Shown here piece by piece: positions 1-7,681 of a DNA stretch of 32,412 nucleotides (position 1 is the stretch's first letter; every line of letters begins with the position of its first letter). Source of the stretch: an uncultured Lachnospiraceae bacterium (lineage in GTDB: Bacteria > Bacillota > Clostridia > Lachnospirales > Lachnospiraceae); NCBI GenBank assembly GCA_910579935.1, contig CAJTVQ010000046.1:1-32412 (forward strand), in the 5' to 3' direction. The position numbers and the translations under genes are program-made. A model generated the notes under the pieces. It worked only from the letters and a program-made list of their open reading frames with translations. It was not told the origin of the DNA and searched no databases.

Positions 1-1
1 A

Positions 2-64
2 GGGGTTGTCCCGTATGCCACCGCGTACTCCGGTAAATTGCTGTTTATCTCACCAGTAACATAA
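2..64 (+). CDS. C-terminal end of an upstream phage gene (partial)
   Basis: The first bases carry an open frame that enters from outside the window and ends at a TAA at 62-64, encoding about 20 residues ending in FISPVT. A new ribosome site and start follow 35 bases later, so this is most simply the end of the preceding prophage gene, perhaps a tail or baseplate protein given the lysis genes downstream. Too little is present to name it. Confidence 0.45.
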   Translation, partial: GVVPYATAYSGKLLFISPVT

Positions 65-99
65 AAATATCGTAATTCAGAGAAAGGAAAGAGAAAATT

Positions 100-471
100 A
101 TGAAAAAAGACACTATGGTATTAAAAAATGGGATAGTAATGGAACTGGAAGCAGCCGCAAGTCTCGGAGATGTAAGGACCGTATTTCCGGACAAGGACAC
201 GTTCCTTGCCGCGTGGGACAGCCTGACAAAAGAAAATCTTGCGGAGGTACAGGTAAAAAACAGTGCCGGGCTGACGGTCGGGGCTTACACGGATCTTGTA
301 CTGGTGAGTGAAACATCAGCCGTGCAGGAGGACGGAACCATCCTTACATCTTTCTGTTTCAGGGAAAAGGATGCCATGGAAAAGAGGATGGATGCCATGG
401 AAGAGGGGCAGACAGTACAGGACGGGGCCATCATGGATATGGCGGAAATGATCAGCACAATGGCAGAATAG
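100..471 (+). CDS. Small phage protein of unknown function
   Basis: This is a 123-residue acidic protein. It starts at an ATG behind a purine-rich ribosome site (gaaaggaaagag at about 82-93). No membrane segment or catalytic motif is visible. The C-terminal third is rich in Met, Glu and Asp (residues about 90-123) and probably helical. It sits between the end of an upstream gene and a tiny CD1375-like ORF plus holin, the place where clostridial prophages often carry small tail-associated or accessory proteins. I do not recognise the family, and assigning it to the phage rests on context alone. Confidence 0.7.
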   Translation: MKKDTMVLKNGIVMELEAAASLGDVRTVFPDKDTFLAAWDSLTKENLAEVQVKNSAGLTVGAYTDLVLVSETSAVQEDGTILTSFCFREKDAMEKRMDAMEEGQTVQDGAIMDMAEMISTMAE

Positions 472-484
472 GAGGTGTGGAAGT

Positions 485-592
485 ATGGCAAAATTTTACG
501 GGTTAAAGATCAAAAACGGGTACCTGGAAATCGGGGAAGTCCCGAAGCTGTGGAGGGATGCAACGGAAAAGTGGCTGGAAGACAATGCATAA
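485..592 (+). CDS. CD1375-like tiny phage protein
   Basis: A 35-residue ORF starts at ATG 485, preceded by the ribosome site aggaggtg at about 470-477. The protein begins MAKFYGLKIKNGYLEIGEVP and ends KWLEDNA. The pattern (MA-[KR]-x-Y, then I-x-x-G, then a VP and a charged C-terminal helix) resembles the very short CD1375-type proteins found just upstream of holins in clostridial prophages. Function is unknown. A longer frame through the same bases is an overlapping shadow; this frame has the better ribosome site and the family resemblance. Confidence 0.6.
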   Translation: MAKFYGLKIKNGYLEIGEVPKLWRDATEKWLEDNA

Positions 593-634
593 GGAACCCG
601 CGGCAGGAAGGCCGGAAGGGGAAAGGAAGGACAT

Positions 635-1150
635 ATGGAAATGAAGATTATGGAATTTATTGACATGGCAGCGCATAACAGGCTCATTAAGCTGGTGATA
701 CTGGCGGTTGTGTTTGACACGGTTTTCGGGGTGCTGCGGGCGGCAAAAGAGAAAAAATTCAACAGCTGTGCGGGGATTGACGGGGCCATCAGGAAGATAG
801 CCATGTTAATATCACTTGTGTTCATGCTTGCGGTGGACATGCTGGTGAGGATTAACCTTATCGCTTTTATTCCAAAAGCCGTAAGGGAGTACACGGGGAC
901 TGACACAGTGGGCGTGACGGAGTTCTTCTGCCTGCTTTACACAGCCTATGAGATTACCAGCATTTTCAAGAACATGGCACTGTGCGGGCTGCCCGTAAGG
1001 AAGGTATGGGAAGCCGTGCGCGGTTTTCTTTCAAGGTATACGGATGAGCTTCCGGACACGGACGGGCTGGACAGGGTTCCGGATCCGGACAGGCTGGGCG
1101 GAAACAGCACCGGCGGCAGTGTGGAAGAATACAGGCAGCAGGAAAAATAA
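635..1150 (+). CDS. Phage holin (TcdE / Cph1-type holin family)
   Basis: Holins accumulate in the host membrane and open it so that the endolysin reaches the wall. This 171-residue protein has hydrophobic stretches at about residues 18-33 (LIKLVILAVVFDTVFGVLRA), 52-70, 85-95 and 105-115, with the conserved DTVFGVLRA element after the first helix. The C-terminal tail is hydrophilic and charged, as in the TcdE/Cph1 holin family. It starts at ATG 635 behind aaggaaggac and lies directly before the endolysin, the usual holin-lysin order. The hydrophilic tail of about 40 residues is somewhat long. Confidence 0.85.
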   Translation: MEMKIMEFIDMAAHNRLIKLVILAVVFDTVFGVLRAAKEKKFNSCAGIDGAIRKIAMLISLVFMLAVDMLVRINLIAFIPKAVREYTGTDTVGVTEFFCLLYTAYEITSIFKNMALCGLPVRKVWEAVRGFLSRYTDELPDTDGLDRVPDPDRLGGNSTGGSVEEYRQQEK

Positions 1151-1220
1151 CAGGACAGTACGGGGGCGTCTGCGGAAAACTGCAGGCGCTTATTTTGTGC
1201 AGGAAGGAAGGGAAAGACCA

Positions 1221-1841
1221 GTGAAGGAAATCAACAGGATGATAAGCGGGTATAACCACACGGCAGGAGATGCCTCAAGGATTAAATATATCGTGATCCA
1301 CTATGCGGGTGCGCTGGGGGACGCGGAAGCGGCCTGCCGCTATTTTGCCGGGGGAAACCGTAATGCGTCCGCGCACTATTTCATAGGACACGGCGGGGAC
1401 ATCTGGCAGGGTGTGGAGGACAGGGACATAGCATGGCACTGCGGTGCGGCAGTCTATAAACATGCCGGCTGCCGGAATGCCAACAGCATCGGGATTGAGA
1501 TGTGTGTCAGAAAGAAAAATACCGCCAGTATGGGAGCAACGGACAAAGACTGGTATTTTGAGGATGCGACCGTGGAAGCGGCGGCAGAACTGACAAGGCA
1601 TCTGATGGATAAATACGGCATCCCCGCATCCCGCGTTTTAAGGCATTACGATGTCACGGGAAAAATCTGCCCGAACCCGTATGTATATAACACAACGCCG
1701 CATACATGGGCTGAATTTAAAGAAAAAATAGGGGGCGCGGAAGACGGCGCGGAGGTCAGGATATGGGCATTCCTGAAAGCAAAGGGCCTGAATGACTGCG
1801 CAGCGGCGGGGCTGATGGGGAACCTGTACGCGGCGGGCTGA
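1221..1841 (+). CDS. N-acetylmuramoyl-L-alanine amidase, first half of a frameshifted endolysin
   Basis: This is an Amidase_2-type endolysin domain that cuts the amide bond between N-acetylmuramate and the peptide stem. I chose the GTG at 1221 (ribosome site aaggaaggg, 8 bases upstream), giving 206 residues. Zinc-ligand candidates are His27 (VIHYAG), His142 (LRHYD) and Cys150 (GKICPNP); GIEM at 91-94 is also typical. The amidase domain looks complete. From about residue 175 a phage tail-tip lysozyme domain begins (GLMGNLYA), then the frame hits TGA at 1839-1841. The missing remainder continues in another frame from the next codons, so the gene was once one long reading frame. The truncated protein may still work as an amidase. 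Confidence 0.8.
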   Translation: MKEINRMISGYNHTAGDASRIKYIVIHYAGALGDAEAACRYFAGGNRNASAHYFIGHGGDIWQGVEDRDIAWHCGAAVYKHAGCRNANSIGIEMCVRKKNTASMGATDKDWYFEDATVEAAAELTRHLMDKYGIPASRVLRHYDVTGKICPNPYVYNTTPHTWAEFKEKIGGAEDGAEVRIWAFLKAKGLNDCAAAGLMGNLYAAG

Positions 1842-1882
1842 ACCCCTGCAACCTGCAGAACAGCTTTAACAGGAGCCTTGCC

Positions 1883-2488
1883 ATGACCGATGAGGAATAC
1901 ACTGCCGCGGTGGACAGTGGAACATACAGTAATTTTATCCATGATAAGGCCGGATACGGGCTGGCGCAGTGGACGTTCCACACAAGAAAGCAGGCGCTTC
2001 TGTCATATGCGCATGAAAAATGCGCATCCATTGGCAGCCTGGAAATGCAGCTCGAATTTCTGTGGAAGGAACTGCAGGGATACCGGTCCGTTATCGGTAC
2101 TTTAAAGACCGCCGGAAGTGTACGGGCTGCTTCCGATGCCGTACTGCTCGGATATGAAAGACCGGCAGACCAGAGCGGGGACATGCAGAAAAGACGGGCA
2201 GGGTACGGAGAGGCATACTATAAGAAGTATGCAGCAGGGCAGCAGACAGGGGAAACGGAGGAAAAGCCGCAGACGGCAGCAGGAACGCCGTTTAAGGTCA
2301 GGGTGGATATACTGGACCTTAATATCCGGACAGGGGCGGGAACGGAATACACAAAGACGGGAGAACATGCAGGCAGGGGAGTATTTACCATTACGGAAGT
2401 GAAAGAAGGAAAAGGCAGTACGGCCGGATGGGGAAAACTAAAAAGCGGAGCTGGCTGGATAAGCCTGGACCATGCGGTCCGTTTATGA
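1883..2488 (+). CDS. Second half of the frameshifted endolysin: lysozyme remnant plus SH3 wall-binding domain
   Basis: This 201-residue frame continues the endolysin after the frameshift. Residues 1-90 match the rest of a phage tail-tip lysozyme domain (YTAAVDSGTYSNF, then GYGLAQWT), but the catalytic-Glu segment normally just before it is lost at the junction. Residues about 138-201 form a bacterial SH3 domain (LNIRTGAGTEYTKTGE, ending GWGKLKSGAGWISLDH), which usually binds the cell wall. An AGGAG at 1871-1875 sits 7 bases before ATG 1883, so the piece could be translated alone as a wall-binding polypeptide. Otherwise it is simply the dead end of a pseudogene. Confidence 0.65.
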   Translation: MTDEEYTAAVDSGTYSNFIHDKAGYGLAQWTFHTRKQALLSYAHEKCASIGSLEMQLEFLWKELQGYRSVIGTLKTAGSVRAASDAVLLGYERPADQSGDMQKRRAGYGEAYYKKYAAGQQTGETEEKPQTAAGTPFKVRVDILDLNIRTGAGTEYTKTGEHAGRGVFTITEVKEGKGSTAGWGKLKSGAGWISLDHAVRL

Positions 2489-2495
2489 GAAAAGA

Positions 2496-2519
2496 GGCGG
2501 CAGTGATGCCGCCCTTTTT
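2496..2519 (+). terminator. Rho-independent terminator closing the prophage lysis module
   Basis: A perfect 7-base stem, GGCGGCA (2496-2502) and TGCCGCC (2507-2513) around a GTGA loop, is followed by a run of five T. It lies 8 bases after the endolysin stop. Confidence 0.85.
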
Positions 2520-2844
2520 AAGCATGATGGTTTAGGTATATCCGAATAGCTGTATATCACGATATTAGGGTGCTGAATAGCAATGAAGAAGAAATGGATA
2601 AAAAAGTATATTTTGGTTAGTTTCTTTTTCTTTAAATTTGCGCCGGTTAGTAACACGTTAGCGACAAATATATCCCCCAAATGCCCTATTTCTAAGAAAA
2701 AAACATTTTCATTCTTAAGGAAGAATTAAAAAAATTTATATCTTTTCTTTCATTTATCTTGTGTTATAATTGCTTATAGCAATCGGTTTCAGACAAAGTG
2801 AGACCGGCACGGCAAATGAAAGAAGTCAATGGAGGGAAAGATAA
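2520..2844. other. Gap between prophage end and chromosomal genes
   Basis: These 325 bases carry no convincing gene. They are AT-rich, unlike the flanking genes, and contain a short perfect palindrome (ATTCTT at 2711-2716, AAGAAT at 2721-2726). An extended -10 promoter lies near the right side. The prophage/chromosome junction probably lies here, but the opposite attachment site is outside the window, so no att core can be identified. Confidence 0.4.
2763..2770 (+). promoter_or_regulatory. Extended -10 promoter for the Dabb gene
   Basis: TATAAT at 2765-2770 is preceded by the bases of an extended -10 (TGT just before it). No good -35 is seen 16-18 bases upstream. About 75 bases of leader precede the ATG at 2845. 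The 14 bases around this -10 (cttgtgttataatt) recur at the promoter upstream of 29348. Confidence 0.6.
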
Positions 2845-3147
2845 ATGGTACACCATATCGTATTATGGAATCTGAACGAAGAATTGAGCGAACAGGAGAA
2901 AAGAGAAGCGGCGCTGACGATCAAAGAAAAACTGGAAGCGGTGAAAGAAGAGGTTGACGGAGTGGTTTCCCTGCGTGTGGAAATCAATGAACTGCCTTCC
3001 AGCAACAAAGATATCGGACTGATTTCCGTATTTGAATCAGTGGAAGCGCTGAATGTATATCAGAAGCATCCGGCGCATGTACAGGCGGGAGCCTATGTGG
3101 GGAGCGTCACATACGGCAGGACCTGTCTGGATTATACGGAGGAATAA
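2845..3147 (+). CDS. Dabb (stress-responsive A/B barrel) family protein
   Basis: This 100-residue protein has the full length of a single ferredoxin-like dimeric A/B barrel domain. It opens MVHHIVLWNL, the usual first strand of Dabb proteins, and carries the helix-strand pattern through residues 55-90 (DIGLISVFESVEALNVYQKH, then HVQAGAYVG). Members are small cytoplasmic proteins, mostly without known substrate. The ribosome site aatggaggg precedes the ATG. It is followed 49 bases later by a MORN-repeat protein gene and may be cotranscribed with it. The family assignment is good, but the role is unknown. Confidence 0.85.
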   Translation: MVHHIVLWNLNEELSEQEKREAALTIKEKLEAVKEEVDGVVSLRVEINELPSSNKDIGLISVFESVEALNVYQKHPAHVQAGAYVGSVTYGRTCLDYTEE

Positions 3148-3196
3148 AGAAAAGACAGTCACGGGTATATACGTTTGCGAAATAAGAGGAGTCACT

Positions 3197-4321
3197 ATGA
3201 ATGAAAACAATAGAACAGCGAAATTAATGACCATCGGCGTTGCCGTGGTTTTGATTCTTGTAGTCTGCGGCATCAGTGTAATCGTCCATGCCATACATAA
3301 AAAAGATGCGGAAGATTCCGGCAGCAGGCTGCAGTCGGATATTATAGACTATGCCAGCAGCGGGCAGGAACAGAGCGTGATGGCACAGGACATCGTAAAG
3401 GCGCCGGAAAAAGAAGAAGAGCCGGAAGAACAGGCCGGGCAGGATGAGCCGCAAAGCGATGCGGAGGAGCCAAAAAAGGAGGCGGAAACCAAAAACGAAG
3501 CCGAAGCAAAAACCGGAGAACCTGCAGTTGTCGTGGATAAAGAGCAGACGCAGGCCGCCGGTTCCATTATAGAAGAGGTAAAAAAAGAAGAAAACCAGCA
3601 GACGACGGCGAAATGGCAGAAAGAAGCGGGAGAAAATCTTGCGATGGTGGAAATCGACCTTCCCAGACAGATGTCCGAAATGAAGGGTTATTGGGAAGCG
3701 GGAAACATGCTGGCGGTAGAAGATCTGGCTTATCTGCCCAGATACCGCGCCGCTTCCGAGAAATTATCCGGAACGACGAAATATTATTATTTCGGAGATA
3801 CGGACGGACAGAACCGTCCAAACGGCATGGGACTTGCCATGTATACGGATAACCAGTATTATTATGGTGAGTGGAAAGACGGTGTGAGAAGCGGAAACGG
3901 CATGTGGATCAAATTTTATGTATATGACCAAAATGCGAAAGCAAAAGACAGCCAGTATCTCCAGCACAGCTATTCCGGAACGTGGGGCAACGACCTTCCG
4001 AACGGAGACGGAGCCGAACACTATGATTTTATTGATGAGAATTTGGAAGAAAATGTGGGATATAACCGGAATTTTATAGGCAGTTTTAAAAACGGGCTGT
4101 ACAACGGTGAAATTTATATTACGAATTACTACAAAGATGGCAATTCCAAGGAATGGAGCGGGACGGCAGTAAACGGTGTATGGAAGAGTCTCGGGGAAAA
4201 AGATAAAGAGGGGAAATATCCGGTGATCGTGGATCTGACCAATCCGGATAATTACCAGTGGATGAAAGCGACGGAAAATAAGAACAACGGCGTAAACGGG
4301 TTAATATCGGCAGCAAAGTAA
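3197..4321 (+). CDS. Membrane-anchored MORN-repeat protein
   Basis: I chose ATG 3197 (ribosome site aagagga at 3183-3189); an upstream in-frame ATG would give a leader with no ribosome site. The 374-residue protein has one N-terminal membrane segment at about residues 9-31 (LMTIGVAVVLILVVCGISVI). A long acidic, Lys/Glu/Gln-rich linker follows (about 45-135), and the C-terminal domain contains MORN-type repeats: YYGEWKDGVRSGNGMW, YSGTWGNDLPNGDG and FIGSFKNGLYNGEIYI. MORN repeats form beta-hairpin arrays that often contact membranes, lipids or other proteins. Topology suggests a type II protein with the repeats outside the cell. It precedes a zinc-ribbon membrane protein by 16 bases, suggesting an operon. 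Confidence 0.75.
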   Translation: MNENNRTAKLMTIGVAVVLILVVCGISVIVHAIHKKDAEDSGSRLQSDIIDYASSGQEQSVMAQDIVKAPEKEEEPEEQAGQDEPQSDAEEPKKEAETKNEAEAKTGEPAVVVDKEQTQAAGSIIEEVKKEENQQTTAKWQKEAGENLAMVEIDLPRQMSEMKGYWEAGNMLAVEDLAYLPRYRAASEKLSGTTKYYYFGDTDGQNRPNGMGLAMYTDNQYYYGEWKDGVRSGNGMWIKFYVYDQNAKAKDSQYLQHSYSGTWGNDLPNGDGAEHYDFIDENLEENVGYNRNFIGSFKNGLYNGEIYITNYYKDGNSKEWSGTAVNGVWKSLGEKDKEGKYPVIVDLTNPDNYQWMKATENKNNGVNGLISAAK

Positions 4322-4337
4322 ACAGGAGGGTTTTTCA

Positions 4338-5126
4338 ATGCCTTGGTGTCCAACATGTAAAAACGAGTATGTGGAAGGCGTGACCGTGTGTGCGGACTGC
4401 GGCGTGAAGCTGGTAGAAGCGCTGGAGGAAAGGACAGGCAGTCCCCTGATCTTCGGTGAACAGGAACAGATGGAGCGGCTGAAGGATTTTCTTGTTTACA
4501 GCGGGGTAGGTTCTGCAAAGACGGACTTCGATCCGAAAGATGGCGTATACGAATTGTTTGTAAACGATGAGGAGCGGACGAGGGCAGCGGCGGCAGTCAG
4601 TGTCTTTTTAAAGCAGGAGAAAGAACCGGAAGAGGAAACAAAGCGGGAGGTCAGCAGGGGCGTTTATCAGAACAGCGCCAGGCTTGCAGAAGAGAACCGT
4701 TCTTCGGGCTATATGCTGTTGGTAATTGGAGGGTTCGGTCTGCTGGCAGTCATTCTTCTGTTTATGGATATGATTAGTCTGCCGTTTTTATCGGCGAATA
4801 AGTATATGGTATGCGGTGTCATGGGCGGGTTGTTTTTCCTGTTTACCGTGATGGGCATACTCTCCATGAAGTCCTCCAAAGTATTGGAAAAGAAAGCGGA
4901 GACGGAAAACAATCTTACCAGTGAGATGAGAAAATGGTGTACGGCTAACCTGACGGCGGAAAAGATTGATGAAGATTTGTTTCAGGAAGAAGAGACAGGG
5001 GAGGAAATCCGGTATTTCAAACGGACTGACCGGATGAAACAGATGATAGCCCGTCAGTTCATGAATTTGGATGAAGATTTTCTGGATGCTTTTGTGGACG
5101 ACTACTATCCGGAACTTTTTGACTGA
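4338..5126 (+). CDS. Zinc-ribbon and two-helix membrane protein, unknown function
   Basis: This 262-residue protein starts MPWCPTCKNEYVEGVTVCAD, a zinc-ribbon with CxxC at residues 4-7 and a second CxxC at 18-21 (CADC). A soluble segment then resembles a small ferredoxin-like fold (about 45-95). Two hydrophobic helices follow at about 125-145 (YMLLVIGGFGLLAVILLFMD) and 155-177, and the C-terminal region is acidic (about 195-262). I recognise the architecture, not a function. Ribosome site acaggaggg precedes the ATG. rlmH begins 12 bases after the stop, so the two are probably cotranscribed. Confidence 0.7.
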   Translation: MPWCPTCKNEYVEGVTVCADCGVKLVEALEERTGSPLIFGEQEQMERLKDFLVYSGVGSAKTDFDPKDGVYELFVNDEERTRAAAAVSVFLKQEKEPEEETKREVSRGVYQNSARLAEENRSSGYMLLVIGGFGLLAVILLFMDMISLPFLSANKYMVCGVMGGLFFLFTVMGILSMKSSKVLEKKAETENNLTSEMRKWCTANLTAEKIDEDLFQEEETGEEIRYFKRTDRMKQMIARQFMNLDEDFLDAFVDDYYPELFD

Positions 5127-5137
5127 GGACAGAGCGG

Positions 5138-5617
5138 ATGAAGATAACGGTAATAGCAGTCGGAAAAATAAAGGAGAAATACTATCGGGATGCCGTGGCG
5201 GAATACATGAAACGCCTTTCCAGATACTGCCGGCCTGAAGTCGTGGAAGTAGAGGACGAGAAAACGCCGGACCGGGCAGGGGAAGCATTGGAGGAACAGA
5301 TTAAGGAAAAGGAAGCGGAACGGATTTTGAGGCATGTGAGGCCGGAAGCTCATGTGATCACCCTTGAAATACAGGGCCGGAAGACAGATTCACCGGGCTT
5401 TGCGGATACACTGGAAAAACTGGCAACTTATGGAAAAAGCCATATTCAGTTCATCATAGGCGGGTCATTGGGGCTTCATAAAAGCGTTTCCGCCCGTGCA
5501 GACGAAAAAATCAGCTTTTCCGATATGACTTTTCCGCACCAGCTGATGCGGGTGATTCTGCTGGAACAGGTATATAGGGCTTACCGAATTATTAGCGGGG
5601 AACCGTATCATAAGTAA
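5138..5617 (+). CDS. rlmH: 23S rRNA pseudouridine-1915 N3-methyltransferase
   Basis: RlmH methylates pseudouridine 1915 in helix 69 of 23S rRNA using S-adenosylmethionine. The 159-residue length is exactly that of the family. The protein opens MKITVIAVGKIKEKYYRDAV and contains the SPOUT-type cofactor loop FIIGGSLGLHKSV (about 107-119) and the conserved end FPHQLMRVILLEQVYRAYRI then GEPYHK. The start is ATG 5138, close behind the zinc-ribbon gene, with a weak ribosome site (gaggacagag). It is a housekeeping gene with no anomaly. Confidence 0.97.
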   Translation: MKITVIAVGKIKEKYYRDAVAEYMKRLSRYCRPEVVEVEDEKTPDRAGEALEEQIKEKEAERILRHVRPEAHVITLEIQGRKTDSPGFADTLEKLATYGKSHIQFIIGGSLGLHKSVSARADEKISFSDMTFPHQLMRVILLEQVYRAYRIISGEPYHK

Positions 5618-5686
5618 ATGTGAAAGGGTGGATATTGCATATATGCCGAATGATAGAAACAGGTTGGCAATAGAGGGAGAAGTGGT

Positions 5687-6081
5687 ATGAAAGCGATTAT
5701 CACGGATTTAGACAGAACTTTGCTTCGCACAGACAAATCGTTGTCGGAATATACATGTGCTGCTTTAAAAAAGTGCCATGATAGGGGAATGCTTCTTATG
5801 GAGTGGCAAAAACATTAACGGCAGATACTTATATGACGGTAGCGGAAGGTGAGTAGACAAAATGGAACGGAATCAAGGCTATGCTGAAGGCTTTTGGCAT
5901 TGATCAGAGTGAGGCTATATATTTTGGGGATGATAATGATGATATTGATTCGATAAAAAATTGCAGTGTGGGTGTTGCTGTTTCCAATGCCATCAAAGAA
6001 ATTCTTGATATAGCGGATTTTGTAACAGAAAATAATAATATGGACGGTGTGGCTCAATATATTGAGAGGAATTTGTTGTGA
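5687..6081 (+). pseudogene. Decayed Cof-type HAD phosphatase
   Basis: The N-terminal end (5687-5818, 43 residues) reads MKAIITDLDRTLLRTDKSLS, which is HAD motif I (DLDxTLL), and stops at TAA 5816-5818. In a different frame, after an in-frame TAG near 5853, the C-terminal end reads WNGIKAMLKAFGIDQSEAIY and then GDDNDD (motif IV), with the usual C-terminal residues to the TGA at 6079-6081. Intact Cof-type proteins are about 270 residues; here the central cap domain is missing and only about 110 codons remain. A large internal deletion plus frame damage killed the gene. The 3' half is notably AT-rich compared with its neighbours. Confidence 0.85.
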
Positions 6082-6155
6082 TTTAATTGGAGTTGACTTA
6101 CGTATCTAACCATAGATGGTGCATAGAAATATTTGAGCCGCTGATTTGCGGAATG

Positions 6156-6188
6156 GGCAGAACATATAATGGTGTTCTGCCTTATTTG
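6156..6188 (+). terminator. Probable terminator after the HAD pseudogene
   Basis: A perfect 9-base stem, GGCAGAACA (6156-6164) and TGTTCTGCC (6173-6181) with an 8-base loop, is followed by TTATTTG. The T run is interrupted, so termination is likely but not certain. Confidence 0.6.
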
Positions 6189-6211
6189 TACTTTCAATAT
6201 TCCTGGATTTT

Positions 6212-6224
6212 CCGCGTCCCGCGG
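6212..6224. promoter_or_regulatory. Palindrome, candidate operator of the HD/KaiC-like operon
   Basis: CCGCG, TCC, CGCGG is a perfect 5-base inverted repeat with a 3-base centre, GC-rich in an AT-rich gap. It ends 10 bases before the -35 of the promoter driving the HD gene. The position suits a regulator site. No regulator gene is adjacent, so the binding protein is unknown. Confidence 0.4.
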
Positions 6225-6234
6225 GTGTCTCTTA

Positions 6235-6263
6235 TTGTAATTTGCCGTTTGGCGGAGTATAAT
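6235..6263 (+). promoter_or_regulatory. Sigma-A-type promoter for the HD/KaiC-like operon
   Basis: TTGTAA (6235-6240), a 17-base spacer and TATAAT (6258-6263) form a good promoter. The spacer holds a small inverted repeat, GCC-GTTT-GGC (6244-6253). Transcription would start near 6270, leaving a leader of about 70 bases before ATG 6341. Confidence 0.7.
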
Positions 6264-6340
6264 TAAGAGCAAAGAGATTTTGGGGGTGATTGAATTTGGA
6301 CATGCAGACATCCGCAAAAGGAAAAGGGGGAAGGATCAAA

Positions 6341-7681
6341 ATGAATACAATGGAAACAGAACTGCAGAAACTGGACAGCGAGTTATATGCGATGTATATG
6401 AGGAGCCTGGAAATTGCCCAGCTTAAGTGGCTGCCGAATATAGCGCCGAGAAATGATTCTTATAATTCCTATCCGCATATCAGAGGAGTAATTGGTAAGA
6501 TTGACCGTCTGCTGTATGAGGATGAAGAGTACAGATTTTCCCTGAACTGTTCGGAATTGTATATTCTGCTTTGTGCCATTCTCATGCATGATATAGGGAA
6601 GGGAGCGCAGGAAAATCCTTTTGAGAAAGGTTTTGTATCCGACCATGCATTGGATTCGCATGATATTATTACGGAACACTGGGCGGATCTGGGTCTGCCG
6701 ACGAAAAAGGTGGCGGAGATCGTGGCGGATATATGCCGGTTCCATGCCTGTCCGGATAAAGCCCAGATGAAGGAACTTTACACGAAGTATTACATAGACC
6801 ACAAACGGACGGAGCCCGTGCGGGGACGGATTCTCGGAGCGCTGCTGTTTCTCGGGGACCATATGGACAATACGTTCACAAGAGTGGTGCCGTCTATTTT
6901 TAAAGATGAGATGCCGCTTGAGATTGTGGGAAAGTTCCGGAGCAGGATTGCAGATGTAAGGTATGACCGGAAACATAAAGTGATAAGGGAAATACTGGAC
7001 AGAAAACGTCTGGAACCGGATGATATTTATGGGAGCGTAACGCTTCAGGGAGAATTGTACGAATATTTGAAAAAGCAGATAAAAGATGAAGGAAAGAGGG
7101 CTAAGGTTTCCACGCTGTACGTTCTTTCCGAGAACGTGATGGACAATGAGAAGGAAGTTGCCCTTATCAAAGACGAACTGAACATTATGGGAATGCCTGT
7201 AAAGAAGTGGCTCATTGAATATGACGAACATCTTTTCCAGATATATAAGCGAAAGGACCGCGAGGGCAATACGGTCATTGACTCCGTTTATGCGCTGGAA
7301 CCGATCATTAATCTGGATTATTGTCTGGAAGTACTAAAGGGGATATGCATGCTTGCAGGCGGAATATTTGCAAGACAGTTCTTCCAATACCGGGAACTGG
7401 TCAATTTTATAAGGGAAGAAGAAAGCAGAACCTATATGGTAGAGTGTGCCGTCCGCCGTCTGTCCCTTTTGCTGAAAGCAGAGGAAAACTGCGGTTATGT
7501 GATCTACTGTGATGAGAATAACTGGAGTTTTTCAAGGAAGAACGACGATGCCTGGAAGACAGGGCGGAAGCAGAAGGACGCCCGTGAACCGGAAGACGGC
7601 ATGGATCAGAAGGAGGTTGTATATAACGAGTTAAAAGAAATGATATGTGAAAGGGTGGAAAAATATGACGAGGCAAAATAA
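6341..7681 (+). CDS. HD-domain metal-dependent phosphohydrolase-like protein
   Basis: I chose ATG 6341 because gggggaagga at 6326-6335 is a strong, well-spaced ribosome site. An upstream TTG would add 17 residues, with its ribosome site too close. The 446-residue protein carries an HD domain in the first 180 residues: His46 (YPHIRG), His83-Asp84 (LMHDIGKG), further histidines at 102, 107 and 135, and Asp173 (FLGDHMDN), the usual metal-binding set. The layout resembles the HD-CE type HD domain seen in conflict-related proteins, from memory only. The remainder (about 200-446) is an unrecognised, mostly helical region. The stop overlaps the KaiC-like gene start by 17 bases, so the two are very probably cotranslated partners. 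The substrate is unknown. Confidence 0.75.
   Translation: MNTMETELQKLDSELYAMYMRSLEIAQLKWLPNIAPRNDSYNSYPHIRGVIGKIDRLLYEDEEYRFSLNCSELYILLCAILMHDIGKGAQENPFEKGFVSDHALDSHDIITEHWADLGLPTKKVAEIVADICRFHACPDKAQMKELYTKYYIDHKRTEPVRGRILGALLFLGDHMDNTFTRVVPSIFKDEMPLEIVGKFRSRIADVRYDRKHKVIREILDRKRLEPDDIYGSVTLQGELYEYLKKQIKDEGKRAKVSTLYVLSENVMDNEKEVALIKDELNIMGMPVKKWLIEYDEHLFQIYKRKDREGNTVIDSVYALEPIINLDYCLEVLKGICMLAGGIFARQFFQYRELVNFIREEESRTYMVECAVRRLSLLLKAEENCGYVIYCDENNWSFSRKNDDAWKTGRKQKDAREPEDGMDQKEVVYNELKEMICERVEKYDEAK

Noticed and set aside
1044..1220. Upstream extension of the amidase frame starting at 1044
   Set aside because: It overlaps the holin gene, has no ribosome site, and its Arg/Thr-rich residues do not match the amidase family. 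GTG 1221 has a strong site.
2600..2760. Attachment site or CRISPR-like repeat in the prophage flank
   Set aside because: Only a short palindrome is present. There are no regularly spaced repeats, and the left prophage end lies outside the window.
6290..6340. TTG start at 6290 for the HD gene
   Set aside because: The ggggg run touches the TTG (too close), while gggggaagga before ATG 6341 is properly placed and the HD homology begins after it.
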